64,000 nt of DNA, taken from assembly GCA_958450325.1 (NCBI GenBank), contig OY288242.1, forward strand, positions 67,822,062 through 67,886,061. The letters run 5' to 3'. The stretch is from Agrostemma githago (lineage: Eukaryota > Streptophyta > Magnoliopsida > Caryophyllales > Caryophyllaceae). The notes under the pieces were generated by a model. It was given only the letters and a program-made list of their open reading frames with translations. It was not told where the DNA came from and made no database searches. The position numbers and the translations under genes are program-made. Each line of letters starts with the position of its first letter. Position 1 is the stretch's first letter. Positions 10,691-22,305 of this stretch are shown here, one piece after another.

Positions 10691-11325
10691 GGCTATTCTT
10701 CTTGGAAGGAGTAAAAAGACTATCTTTTGAGAAGGGATGAATTGTAATAGGAGTTGTGAAGAAATCAAAGAACAAGGGAGGAGTATTTATAACATTAATT
10801 CTATAACCCTCTTTCCATATCTCTCCTTGCACAATAGTTTCCTAATCCTAAACGGAATCAAGCCACAAGCCTAGTCTCGATACTAGCACGGAAATAATCA
10901 TCCCAAACTTTCCTAATTTTCTTCAGGAGTCAAAAATTTCAAAAATTTCAAAATTCAAACATTTCGAAACTTTCAAAAATTCAAAAAAATTCAAAAAATC
11001 ATTTTCTCCAGCGTGAGTCATTTTACTACCTACGTGTTGCATGCAAATCTCTATGTGACTTATACAGGTACGACTCAAGCAGGAACATACAACCCACTAT
11101 ATCTCCCCAGCGGAAAACCCTAGGTGGCATTTCCCCCGGAATAGGACGGGATGGGCCTACATACAGGCGCATCCAGGACTTATGCGACTAGTCCAATTCC
11201 CCACAGAGTTATCATCATCAGCCCAGGTTCTAATGGACTATAAGCGACCCGATCGGAAGTCTGCCAGGTTTCAATCCTCGATTGGCCTGGTAGCTACTCT
11301 GACTTTCGCCTTGTCCAAGCCTCAG
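10691..11325. other. TatA spacer between antisense gene and 3' LTR
   Basis: No ORF is supported. This should be the promoter and 5' UTR side of the antisense gene. Positions 10919-11000 are a low-complexity run of AAAAATTC-like words. Positions about 11180-11340 match, in reverse complement, the stretch 61374-61530 and resemble 58570-58761, so this 3' internal end is shared by TatA, TatB and the right-end element. Confidence 0.6.
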
Positions 11326-11340
11326 TCAAAGTGGGGGTTC
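11326..11340 (+). other. TatA polypurine tract
   Basis: TCAAAGTGGGGGTTC abuts the TG of the LTR. TatB has TCAAAGTGGGGGCTTC at the same place (58746-58761). Confidence 0.8.
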
Positions 11341-11735
11341 TGTAGACACCCGCATTTTGACTGCCAGGTGTCTATGGTAGTTTCCAAAAAACACCCGATG
11401 ATGATCGGACGCTAACGTGTTTCTACGCGCTCGGATGTGGGCTCAAAACCGTTAGTTGTTGGCTTAAGCACTTACAGAGTAAAAATCTCACAAAACTGAC
11501 CTCAAATCCAGGCCCAGTGGACCGTTCCGAGTCAAACAAGACTAATTTGGGCCAAAACCGACACCGGAAATAAAACCGACTTTTTGCGATTGGGTCAACC
11601 CCGGTCAAAGCCGTTTCCAAAACACATAAAAAACAACCATTCAAACATTCAAAAGTGTAGCCCAAACACAAAACCCATCAAATACCAGAGCCACGGTCCA
11701 AAACACTGGACTCACGCGACCCAGCTGAGCCACTC

Positions 11736-11840
11736 GATCGAGTGCTCAGCCCACTCGATCGAGTGGGCCATCATTTGAGCCCGGCTGCTGACGCCTGGGC
11801 CACTCGACCGAGTCAAGGGGCTACTCGGTCGAGTAACCCT
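11736..11840. repeat. Palindrome cluster 1 in the TatA LTR
   Basis: Four copies of a 12-14 bp palindrome or near-palindrome (CACTCGATCGAGTG, ACTCGACCGAGT, ACTCGGTCGAGT) sit directly upstream of the TATA box. Confidence 0.8.
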
Positions 11841-11860
11841 AGACGGATGAGCATGACTTT

Positions 11861-11872
11861 GCCTATATAAGC
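11861..11872 (+). promoter_or_regulatory. TatA LTR TATA box
   Basis: GCCTATATAAGC, followed about 70 bases on by AAACCCTAA telo-box motifs. The position fits an LTR promoter. Confidence 0.5.
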
Positions 11873-11919
11873 ATCCCCATGCACAACCCTTTAGACTTTT
11901 TTTTCAAAAAACCGTAATT

Positions 11920-12010
11920 TCAACCCTAATTCTACCCTAAGCAAACCCTAATCAAACCCTACTCACATACAAACCCTAACCCTAGCATTTAGGAATTCAA
12001 ACCCTAACCA
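11920..12010 (+). promoter_or_regulatory. Telo-box-like cluster in the TatA LTR
   Basis: Several AAACCCTA or AACCCTAA words occur in about 90 bases just downstream of the TATA box. This resembles plant telo-box elements near transcription starts. The spacing is irregular, so it is not a telomere array. Confidence 0.5.
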
Positions 12011-12937
12011 CCACAACTTAGCCTACATACTCGATACTCCCGTGCAAGCCGCCACTACGAGTTCTGTCCGAGCATAAGAAACATGTAGGTTGAGGGTGCA
12101 AAACCCCGTTATTTCCCCTCTCTCTTTTCGCGCGTCGTTTTCGTCGTCGTAGTGTCGTTTTTTTATCGTCCTTAGTCGAGTCCTAATATCGTTAATATCA
12201 CTAGTATTAGAACACTAAAATACTCGTAGATTTGTGTCGAGTGCGAAGGATGTCGGAATAAGGAAACCAGAATATACAAGTGTACTGCACACAGCGTTGC
12301 CGGTCGCTTATCCTGACACCCTAGCACTTGATTATTGAAACGAGTCAACTTAAACAATAGTTTTTTTTTTATTTTCGTTCGCGCATCATTATCATTCAAT
12401 CGCATATTTCATCAATTACAAACTACTTTCAAAACAAGCACTTTTTTTTAAGGGTCGAAACCCGTTGATGCGGATCCGACATCAAAGAATTCGCAAGAAT
12501 TAATTATGATGTCGGGATGCGGAGGGAATCAAGTCTTTCGATTCAAGCAAAGTGTCGATCTATTAGATTCGATACCAATTCTGTAATTGGATGTTGAATC
12601 TAATGATCTAGTCAGATAGATTAACTAACGCGATTTTCGTTGATGCTAAAATAATTGTCATAAAATTCGTTAGGATTACGACATTATTAAACACAGAGGA
12701 AATCTATTTATATCGCGATAGTTAACATAAAACGACTTAAAGCGATTTTCTTTTGTTTCCACTCTAGTATTCCCTATCAATTCACTAATCGAATATGGGA
12801 TATGACGAGTATTAAAGTCAAGTTTCGATTATAAATTCCACAATATTTATGCCCGACTCAACAAACTCATCGAATTATCAAAAATCAAAAGCAATTTCGA
12901 AATCAATAATGAATTGCATGCGAACCCTAATTCGTAC

Positions 12938-13280
12938 AGGGGGCACTCGACCGAGTGCCTAGCCCACTTGGTCGAGTGGCACCACAAAAACCAAGACAGA
13001 AGGTTCTGACGACCTCCACTCGGTCGAGTCTCGCAACGACTCGATCGAGTGGCAACCTACTCGGTCGAGTTGGTCAATAATCCGATCGAGTACGGTCCAA
13101 AATACGAGACAGAATGCTTTCATGACAACCACTCGGTCGATTTTTGCAATAACTCGCTCGAGTGGTCGTGCACTCGGTCGAGTTCCCACACAACTCGATC
13201 GAGTGCCCTCACATAACTCGGACAAAAGCCTTTTTGGAGGTCCACTCGGTCGAGTCCCTTAATGACTCGGTCGAGTAGCC
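12938..13280. repeat. Palindrome cluster 2 in the TatA LTR
   Basis: About twelve copies of ACTCGRYCGAGT-type words, spaced roughly 20-45 bases. Several have one arm mutated (ATCCGATCGAGT, ACTCGCTCGAGT), while the CGRYCG core is mostly kept. Confidence 0.8.
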
Positions 13281-14057
13281 CCGTTATCACGTCAGACCGT
13301 GAGTCCTACAAGTCATTCGAGTCTCGTTAAACGATTTAGGTCAACACGTACCTAATTCATCACGTGAAACACCACTTTTCAAAACTTTGCATCATCCTAT
13401 TTGCATCTTTTTATATCATATTACATCTTTGCAAACCGTTAATACCGTTATACCGTTACTAACCGTTTGTTCTTTTGTTGATTTTTGTTTATTTTATTGT
13501 ACTAAAATGAACCCGCATGCTAAAATACAACTTTGACGTTAAGATTTTAGTTGCATTAAATCGACATAGAAACCCTTTCAATTTCTCACATGCTTAGGGA
13601 AAACAATGTTTGCATAAGCATTTTCCCGTTCAACTAACGCGCGTATTCAAAAATCATTCGATATCCTAGTAGAGGCCGCTAATGTGCGGGCGGGGTTGGG
13701 TGTCCTTTGTGGGTTTCCCAACACGTACTCTCACCTCTTACTCAGAACCTCGGTTTCCGGATGCCCGAAATCGTTGGCGCACGAGAGTCATTCTATACAC
13801 GATAACCGGTAGTGACGGTATTGGTATCGCAAAGCAAAGGGACGAGCCCAATAAACTCTGACATCGGAAATGGGCCGTATTTTGTACACGGCCCACTACG
13901 ACATAGAGTGGGTTCGAACGGGCCCAAACTCCCACAAAGTTCGGTGGCGACTCCACTTAGATTTAAATTTCAAATCGATCCATTCTCATATGGAGATTCA
14001 TTCGCCTCCCCAAACCCGCGCGTGGCCGCGTCGGGGTGGGCCTATGTCATGTCCACA

Positions 14058-14758
14058 ATATATACTACTCACATATTCTGTAAAATTCTCAATTCACCTA
14101 AACATAGTACTATTTGCAATCAATCTTTCCATAATTACATCACTAAATTGGCATAATTGTATTTCACTTCCAATTTCTTAACACATCAAAACAACCCAAT
14201 TCATTCAACTACTTAACCACAAACCCTAATTTTATACTAACAATCTACCTATTTCAAATTGGGGAACTTATTGGGCGATTAACATTCTAACTACACTAAA
14301 TATTCCAACAACTAAGAAACTATCCAACCCAATAACTAATTTATTTAAATCGATAAAAACAAAAATTAACAAATAATTGAAACTAAATATAGATAGATAA
14401 ACATACCTTAAGGAAAATGGGATAATTAAAGAAGGAATGAAGAGGAAAGGAGGAGGGGCAAGTTTTAGAGAGAAGTTAGAGAGAGGGAGTAAAATGAGTG
14501 AATGAGCCGGGGGAGGGGGGGGGGGGGGGGGGTGTTCGTTTATTTAAAAAAATTTAACACCCGTAGCGACCGAAATCGGTCGCGCGTCACTTTTTTTAGC
14601 GATCGATTTCAGTTGCGCGTCACTTTTTTTCGCGACTGATTTCAGTCGCTAATGCTCGTTAATTTTTCGTCTTATCCTTCGACTTTCAGCCGCTAAATAA
14701 GCGACTGAATTTATCAGTCACGCATGAACGGTAGCTATATGAAGTATTTCTTGTAGTG
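14058..14758. mobile_element. Truncated CACTA (En/Spm-type) transposon end
   Basis: It ends TATTTCTTGTAGTG, the reverse complement of a CACTACAAGAAATA terminus. The last 200 bases carry repeated GCGACTGAAATCGGTCGC-like subterminal motifs in both orientations (about 14560-14710), typical of CACTA ends. The other end is missing; TatA begins where it breaks. A run of about 18 G at 14515-14532 is also present. No coding is seen. Confidence 0.7.
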
Positions 14759-15027
14759 TTGGTATACATTGTCATAGCAATTACAAAAAATAAATAACCC
14801 ATTGATTTGGGACACTCCCAACAACAAAAGTCTAGCATAAAATTTTACTCCTCTAACTTGAGTAGCAAAAGTAATATTCCAAAAGCAATCCAAAAATTTG
14901 GTCAGTGGTTACAAATACTTGACATCAACTGCAATAATACTTCATTACTAATATATACTTGAGCGTTAACTGCTGATGGTTGATGGTGTTAACTAGCATA
15001 CAACTTACCCATATTGGTTTTAATTTT

Positions 15028-16310
15028 CGGAAATTTATCATGATATCCTCGAACTATGTCAAATTACACATGGTACTCCTGTTTTTAAGTTTGTTCCCAT
15101 GGTAACCTTGAGTTTTACAGTTTAGTTCCCAATTTGCCCTTACCCAGTTTTTTGTCATGACGCCGTTAAATTATGACCAAAAGCTAGATGATTAGTTATT
15201 AATTTTAGAGAAAAAATTAATACATAACTCAACAACTACCTTTCTTCAAAAGGAGAGGGGTTCCCATGGTACCCCTAAGTTTTCATTGTTGTTCTCATGG
15301 TACTTCTGAATGGAAAGCAACGACTCATTGAAGCAAATCAACGGCTAGTTTATTGAACTAGCCGTTACACAAGTGCTTATAAATTCACTCTTCTTTGTAT
15401 TTTGACAGAAGAAGAACAAACAATCCACACAAATCAAACTTTCAACAATGTCAGTTTCATCACATTTAAGTTCAACTTTAAGAGGAATTCATGTGGAAAA
15501 CAAAACATGTCGAAGATGCAATAGAACAACAAATGTTCGAGCATCCGGATCAACTGCTGCAAATCCTTTAAGTTATGTTATAAATGTGATGAATGTGGAT
15601 GGTTTCAATGGTGCAAAGGTAAAATAGAAGAAGCAACTTCTAACAATGTAATGGAGGTGGTTGATCAAGTGCTCATTCAACAAGATTTGAAGAAAAGGAT
15701 GAAGAAACAAATGGAAATAGTTTGTGACATCAATAGAAAAATTGTACTATGTGAAAGTTGTTAAATTTAGGCATCATAAGTGGTTCGATCATATACTTTA
15801 GTCTACTTTATGTTGTGATGAACAAAATATGATATGTAAAACAAGTCTAATGCAATGAAATTAAGATTACTAATAACATATCGCTACCATTAAGGGAGTG
15901 AATTATTAGTTCAGTAAACTAGTCGTTGTTTTGCTTCAATGAATCATTGCTTTCCTTTCAGGAGTGCCATGAGAACAACTATAAAAACTTAGGGGTATCA
16001 TGCATGAGAACAACTGTGAAAACGTAGGGGTATCATGAGAACAACTAAGAAAACTTATGGGCACCATGGGAACTCCTTTCCTTTTGAAGAAAAGTAGTGG
16101 TTGAGTGATGTAATTAATTTTCCCTCCAAAATTAATTAACAACTAATCATCCAGCTTTTGGTCATAATTTAACAGCGTCATGACAGAAAATTGGGTAAGG
16201 ACAAATCGGGAACTAAACTATAAAACTCAAGGTTACCATGAGAACAAACTTAAAAATAGGGGTACCATGTGTAATGTGACATAGTTCGAGGGTTCCATGA
16301 GACTTTTCCC
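15028..16310. mobile_element. Mutator-like element with long terminal inverted repeats
   Basis: 1283 bp element flanked by a 9 bp duplication TTTAATTTT (15019-15027 and 16311-16319), diagnostic for the Mutator superfamily. The terminal inverted repeats are about 350-400 bp (15028-15375 and 15905-16310), starting CGGAAA and GGGAAA, with small indels. The core holds a short broken gene and no transposase, so this is a Pack-MULE-like non-autonomous element. Confidence 0.85.
15448..15764 (+). pseudogene. GRF-type zinc-finger small protein, frameshifted, inside the Mutator-like element
   Basis: The ATG at 15448 opens a frame with an N-terminal CRRCN motif followed by ASGSTAANP. After a shift of frame near 15565 the sequence continues as CYKCDECGWFQWC and a basic helical tail (QQDLKKRMKKQMEIV) to TAA at 15762-15764. 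This is the GRF zinc-finger pattern of small plant nuclear proteins (At4g04775-like; family recalled, not searched). One frameshift separates the two halves, so it is a captured or decayed copy. It stands alone between the inverted repeats; its role in transposition is unknown. Confidence 0.6.
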
Positions 16311-16319
16311 TTTAATTTT

Positions 16320-16636
16320 TTTTGATAAGGTGGGTCCCACTGTGACGGAAATTTAACAGAAACTGTCACTTGGTAGTGTTTCGCAAGACTCATTAAAAAT
16401 TTAGGTAATGTTTAGCAAAAAAAATGTTAGGTAGTTCTTCGCAAATAGGGATAAATGTTAGGTAGTGTTTCGCAAATTATTCTAATAAACACTACTACGT
16501 AATAGTTTACATTGATTTTTTCCACCAAAACGCTATAAATTTCATTAAAATTTAAAATAAGCAATAAATATAGCTGGTTTCAAAAAATCAATGGACAGGA
16601 TTCAAACCGGGATCTTAGCAAAGCACATACAACCCA
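16320..16636. other. Unassigned AT-rich spacer
   Basis: No ORF is seen. A GGTAGTGTTTCGCAA word occurs twice (about 16371 and 16460). Confidence 0.4.
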
Positions 16637-17208
16637 TCCCCATATATTATATATACTAAAAGAATAACAACTTTCCAAAAATTTCCCTCCAAAATGCAGT
16701 ATTTCTAAAGATGGAAGTTAAACAAAGAGTACTTTAAAATAAATTGGTAAACTATTACATTTCATGGATGATGATAAAATCATCAAAATGGTAAATTTAT
16801 AGTATAGTCATTCTTAGCTTCACACTAGAAAAATATATTCGGTTTTTTTTTTTCTAAATAACGTTTTTGTTTTTCGAGTTGAATCTCTAAACATTAATTT
16901 TTATAAAAATGTGGAAATAGTCAAATTTCTATTTCATAAAAAAAAAGTACTATATATATATGAGGGAATTAAGTGTTTCGAAATATGAGAGTAACATAAA
17001 TAAAAATATACTTTGTAGATATAATATTTTCATCTAAACAAACATTTATTAATTTTACTCATTACCTTGATTGCTTATCAATTTGAAATTATTTTCTCAA
17101 AATTGAGAAATGTAAACATTAATATACCTCCAATTTAAAATCTTTAATTAATATGCTACAAAGTAAATTTTATTTATACCGTGCATTTATGCACGGGGCC
17201 AATACTAG
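16637..17208 (+). mobile_element. Short non-autonomous Helitron
   Basis: The 3' end has the hairpin CCGTGCATTTATGCACGG followed ten bases later by CTAG and a target T (17205-17209). The 5' end TCCCCATATATTATATATAC follows an A (16636), fitting insertion between A and T. The interior is AT-rich with no Rep/helicase, so it is a non-autonomous copy. The 5' boundary is less certain than the 3' one. Confidence 0.7.
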
Positions 17209-17558
17209 TCTACCAATTAATCTAGCTTGTTGCCTATTTTAATTACATATAACAATTTATTTCTTGGATTTCATGGGGCACGCACTTGTGCCCCTCTTGC
17301 CCCCTAAATCCGTCCAATGGCTAGATAGGTGATGTGTCACGACTTTTATCATTATTGATTAACTTTTACTCCCTCTGTTCGAATCCAAAGAGTACGCTTC
17401 TCTTTTGGATACGATTCACAACTTAAGAGAATCGTTATTATTCCCGACAATCTATAAGTGACAATATAGTCATGTGGGATCTTGTTTGATTCGTCTTCAT
17501 GAGTAGATTAAGAATATCAATTTTTTATCATTGTTGTGAATGTAAAACGAAAGATACT

Positions 17559-19967
17559 AATAGCAGCACACTAAAATATTATGAACAGGCCATCGCTAAA
17601 CAGTTTAAGGTCTTGGACATTGCAAGATACAAATTCCTGACTCAAAAAGCAAAGATAAAGTGGATGACAGAAGGGGATTTAAACACTTCTTATTTCCATT
17701 CTGTTCTCAAACAAAGAAGGGTGTCAAATAGGGTACTACAAATTCAGGACTTATCAGGAACTGTATGGGAAAGACCTGAGCAGGTGCTGGAAGCTTTCTT
17801 GAAATTTTTTCAGTCCATTTTAGGGGAAACTCGTAATACACAGCATATTTATACTGACGTGGTTAGGAAAGGACCAATCCTCTTCTTTCAACAGGGTCAA
17901 GATCTGCTATTGCCTGTCATTGAGAATGAAATCAAAGCTGCCATGTTTAGTATTCTTGGGACCAAAGTACCAGGCCGAAATGGGTACACAAGCCAGTTTT
18001 TCAAAGACTCTTGGAGTATTACTGGATCGGCTGTTTGTGTAGCAATCAGGAATGCAATTGAGGAAGGGGTGCTGTTGAGACAGGTGAGCAACACAATTTT
18101 AACGCTTATTCCTAAGGTTGCTAATCCTCAGAATGTTGGGCAGTTCAGACCCATAGCATGTTGCAATGTAGTCTACAAATGTCTTTCAAAAGTGCTTTGT
18201 GAGAGAATGAGTAAGGTACTCCCAACCATAGTGAGTCCCTCCCAAAGTGCATTCATTAAAGGTAGAGATATTATTGAAAATATCCAGATCTGTCAAGAGC
18301 TCATTAGGTTGTATAATAGGAAAGTTTGCTCCCCCCGAGTCATCATGAAAATTGATATGCAAAAGGCGTATGATTCAATAGAATGGAGGTTTGTTGAAGA
18401 CATGTTAAAGGCGCTTAATTTTCCTTGTCGATTTGTAAAGATTCTTATGGAATGCCTGTAATTTTTGAGTTATACCATAGCGTTAAATGGAGATCATTTT
18501 AGATTCTTCAAGGCTAAGAGAGGGTTGCGGCAAGGGGATCCACTATCTCCTCCATTATTCACTTTATGTATGGAGTATTTGAGTCGAGTTATGCTGGTGG
18601 TACAGGACAGAACATAATTTTCCTTTTATCCCTTATGTAAAATGGTTAAACTGAGCTATTTATGCTTTGCCGATGATTTAATGTTGTTCTGTAAGGGAGA
18701 TAGAGCATCTGTCAAGTGGATAATGCAAGTGTTTGAGGTATTTTCCAAGGCATCGGGGTTGGCTATGAACAAATCCAAATCAAATGTATACTCAAATGGT
18801 TTGAAAGAGGAGGATAAAGAGTGGCTTACTCAGCATACGGGAATGAGCAAGGGAGAGCTCCCATTTAAATATTTGGGCATTTCAATGTCCCCCAAAAAAC
18901 TTACTGTACTTGAGTGCCATATTCTTACAGAAAAGATAGTCAAGCGTATTAGAGGATTGGGAACGAGGAAGCTATCATACTCGGGTAGACTTGTTCTAGT
19001 CCAATCTGTGCTCACTGCAATTCATCAGTTTTGGGCGAGAGTCTTCATTCTTCCAGCCACCACAATCAAGCATATCAATAGCATTTGCAGAAATTTTCTT
19101 TGGAGAGGAAGTGAACACTATCAATCTCCCCCATTGGTTGCCTGGGATGTTGTTTGCAGACCAAAGGTGGAAGGAGGATTGGGCATAAAATATTTGAAGA
19201 TGTGGAACTTAGCTTGTGTGGCTAAGTATGCTTGGTGGATCACAATTAAAGCAGATCATTTGTGGGTGAAACGGGTTCATGGAGTTTATCTAAAAGACGA
19301 AGATTGGGAACTTTATACACCTAAACCTTATTCCAGTTGGTCTTGGCGAAAACTATGCTGGATTAAGAATCTCTTTTTTGCTAACAATTGCTTTCCTACT
19401 CTTCTAACACAAGGAGGGGATTACACGGTTAAAGTGGGGTATGATTGGTTGGCAGGTACGTTGCAGAAGCAGGAGTGGGCTAAGCTAGTTTGGAACAGGC
19501 TTAGTCTACCGAAACACTGCTATATAGCTTGGATTGTTTGTCATAATCGCCTGTTAACCAAAGAGAGATTGGCTAGGATGCAGATGGTTACGGATAAAAT
19601 GTGTTTTCTGTGTACAGGACATGAGGAAACGCAGGAGCATCTGCTCACAGAATGCTCGTTTGTCAGGGAGTGTTTTGGGAGAATTAGCAGCTGGTATGGG
19701 GTCACTATACCGGTGCTCCAAACTGAGATGTGGTGGAGATCTTATCGTCATAAATTTTTGCTTTTTAAACAAGCAGTAGCAGCAGCGATAAGTGGGTGTT
19801 GGTATCATGTGTGGCATGCTAGGAATTGCGTTAGACTAAATCAGACAGGCATTAGTCCGTGCAGTATTGTTCAACAATTGAAGATCGAGATTAAGGCAAA
19901 AATTAGATATACCATGAGTCAACCGTTTTGTAAAAAGCACAAGATGCTAGAGTATATACTTAGATGA
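17559..19967 (+). pseudogene. LINE ORF2 fragment: reverse transcriptase and zf-RVT
   Basis: One frame runs from the truncated 5' end to TGA at 19965-19967, broken by in-frame TAA at 18459-18461 and TAA at 18615-18617. It encodes the non-LTR RT: LIPKVANPQNVGQFRPIACC, then QSAFIKGRDI, MKIDMQKAYDSIEWRF, RGLRQGDPLSP and the catalytic FADDLMLFC. A C-terminal zinc-binding RT-associated domain follows (CYIAWIVCHNRLLTKERL, CFLCTGHEETQEHLL). The endonuclease is absent. A plausible ATG at 17499 lies upstream of the LINE boundary and is fortuitous. Confidence 0.9.
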
Positions 19968-20048
19968 GGTTTTGGAGGGTTTTTGTGACACATTGGATGT
20001 AAACGATTCTTCATTACTCAATATACTTACATTTACACCAAAAAAAAA
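17559..20048 (+). mobile_element. 5'-truncated L1-type LINE
   Basis: A plus-strand non-LTR element with a 3' A-run (about 20040-20048). It is bounded by a target-site duplication AACGAAAGATACT (left 17546-17558, right 20047-20060, overlapping the A-run). The 5' end lacks ORF1 and the endonuclease, typical of truncated L1 insertions. It sits inside the Stowaway-like MITE. Confidence 0.85.
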
Positions 20049-20126
20049 CGAAAGATACTGACGGTGTAAAACGTGTCTCAGCAATTATGAGAAAGCAAAC
20101 GTACTCTTTGGATTTACGGGGGAGTA

Positions 20127-21049
20127 TAACAGTTGAGCTTACTATTAGCATGAGAAATTATCCCATCACATAGTATGCAATTGTTTCCCTTATTTCCATT
20201 CTTTTTTCTTTTAGGTTTTTTTGTCCTATTCAAACAATTTTACGCAATGCTTTGGGTCGTGGCCTTCGAGATCCCACTCTAACTGTATATTTTTCTCTCA
20301 TACATACCTGACATTTCCTTACAATATTATATTTTCTCTGATTCTTTAGAATTAAAAAAAAAATTAAGATTGGTAAGGATTATTTTAATCAAATTGAACA
20401 ATTTTAAAGAATCGGAAGAAGTATAATTTTATGAAACATTTTGTTAGTGTAAAATCAATAAACATGGGCCTCCAAATCTTCAACCATCAATTTAAGGTTT
20501 TGATTGAGTTGGTTTCTTGACAGGGTATCAAAGCTAATGCGAGGGTGTTCGAATCCTAGCATACTCTCCCCCATGCCACATATTCCATAGTTGACAATCA
20601 ATCAATACATATTAATAAAGCAGGAACTTTTCGAGCGATATGATTGGTCCGAAATTTTTAATATATATTTTAAGTTAAATAAAAAATATAAAAATTTGTT
20701 TATGGAAAAAATCCTACTCCACCTAAGACTCAATTTTTTTTTATTTTAAATAAAGAATATATGAATTTGTATAGAAAAAAAAAATAATCATACTCCATTT
20801 AGTATTAAAAAATTATCACTATATAAACCGACGATTATCAACTCATAAGGCAACAAAAATTGGACAACAACAGCATGAAACGCTTAGCCAATTTTGTTTG
20901 ATACGAGTAATTGTTTTAATATTTATTTACTCACTCTCAAAAAATATATAATTAAAATTTTTAAATTTTTAAATAATTATTATTAATAATTATTATAGTT
21001 TAAATATAATTTTTAATTTAAACAAAGAATATATAGAAATTAGTCTTGG
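20127..21049. other. AT-rich region without recognisable genes
   Basis: Nothing coding is seen. Long A and T runs. Confidence 0.5.
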
Positions 21050-22300
21050 AAAAAAATAATCCCACACGAGTATTATAATGAGGTGATGAAATTTTGAGTA
21101 TATAAGTAAAAACAATAATTCGTTCTTTGATATCAACCAACAATCTTTTGAATCTTAAAAAAACTGCTAAAATTACAAACTTAGATAAAAATTATCGCAC
21201 ATCGAAAAATTATGATAGGGTGATGAAATTATATATAAATAAAAGTAATCATTATACTCCTTCCCCTTCTCTATTTTTTTCCACTTTACTCTTTGGAAGA
21301 AACCAAGAAAGATCAAATATGCACTTTACTTTTGGAAAGAAACCAAGAAAGATCAAATATGTGGAGGAAAATGAAAGTGAAAAAAAGAAAGTGGGGTCAC
21401 AAATAATATGAACCACAAAATATGTACTAATAAGGAAAATGAAACATCTTAGTGAATTTTTCTAAAATAAAAATACGGAACATCTTATTGAAGGGGAGGG
21501 GTACTTCTATAAACCAACAATCTTTTGAGTCTTAAAAAAAGCTAATAAGATCATAAACTTTTAATTATTATAATATATATTTAATTTATTATATTAATGT
21601 GATGTTTTACCATTTAAAGTAAAAACTTTTAAGTTTCATTTAACAAAAAAATTATCGTAACAAAAATATACAAATGAAATACGAGTAGTTAGATTTTGTG
21701 GTAGAATTGTTTTTCATTAGAGTATAAATTTAATATTATTTACTCGAAAAAGTGATGAATCTATTCTTATCACATATATATAAAACAAACGAAAGAATAT
21801 CCACTTCGAAAAATTATAATGAAGTGATATAATTCTATTATATAAATAAGAGTAATCTTTCGTGCTTAGATATCAACAGAAAAATCTTATTAAGTCTTAA
21901 AAAGAGATGTTAAGACTATAAACCAAAAATATTACTGTACTATAATTTCAAAAAACTCTTAAATATATAAACTTAAGTTAAATTGTCCACAATGAAAAGT
22001 TATAATTCTATAAATAAGAGTAATCATTCATCCTTAGATATCAACAAAAAAAATTAAGTCTTAAAAACAACGATATTATGAATATAAACTTAAGTAAAAT
22101 TGTCTCACATTGAAAAATTATAATATAATGTGATAGAATTCTATTATATAAATAAGAGTAATAATCATTCATTTCTAGATATTAACCAAAAATCTTTTCA
22201 GTCTTAAAAAATCTCTAAAGACTATAAAGTTTAAAAAAATTATCTCACATTCAAAAATTATAATGAGGTCATAGATTTCTATTATATAAATAAGAGTAAG
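21050..22300. repeat. Degenerate AT-rich tandem repeat
   Basis: A phrase of the form AAAAATTATAATGAGGTGATAG, then TATATAAATAAGAGTAATC, then TCAACMAAAAATCTT recurs near 21072, 21204, 21808, 21990, 22106 and 22245. Where copies are contiguous the period is about 115-180 bases. Divergence is high. No ORF is supported. Confidence 0.65.
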
Positions 22301-22305
22301 TCTTA

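Larger units (their letters stand above)
1..14057 (+). mobile_element. TatA: 3' part of a Tat-lineage Ty3/gypsy LTR retrotransposon
   Basis: Read on the plus strand this is integrase C-terminus, post-pol spacer, an antisense accessory gene, polypurine tract and a 2.7 kb 3' LTR. The 5' LTR, gag, protease and RT lie left of the window. An antisense gene between pol and the 3' LTR is the known layout of Tat/Ogre/Retand elements. The body is split by AthN at 1955-9806. Its 3' LTR ends inside CACTA-like sequence, so TatA probably inserted into a CACTA element. Confidence 0.85.
11341..14057 (+). repeat. TatA 3' LTR
   Basis: It begins TGTAGACACCCGCATTTTG and ends GTCATGTCCACA, 2717 bp. The same ends (TGTAGACACCC and GTCCACA) bound the TatB LTRs. 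A TATA-like GCCTATATAAGC lies near 11861. Two palindrome clusters and a telo-box cluster are listed separately. No matching 5' LTR is present because the element enters from the left. Confidence 0.85.
17369..20124. mobile_element. Stowaway-like MITE split by a LINE
   Basis: It starts CTCCCTCTGTTCGAATCC after TA (17367-17368) and ends GGATTTACGGGGGAG before TA (20125-20126). The termini are inverted and share AATCCAAAGAGTACG. TA duplications and CTCCC ends are the Stowaway/mariner pattern. Without the LINE it would be about 250 bp. Confidence 0.7.

Noticed and set aside
11920..12010. Interstitial telomere repeat
   Set aside because: Spacing is irregular and many words are not TTTAGGG; telo-box-like promoter words fit better.
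12938..13280. CRISPR-like array of spaced short repeats
   Set aside because: Repeats are 12 bp palindromes with variable spacing in an LTR of a plant retrotransposon.
14515..14532. G homopolymer as a functional G-quadruplex
   Set aside because: It is a single plain run next to AT-rich DNA, prone to sequencing error; nothing else supports a function.
17499..17558. ATG at 17499 as the true start of the LINE protein
   Set aside because: It lies in the MITE, upstream of the target-site duplication, so it is not part of the LINE.
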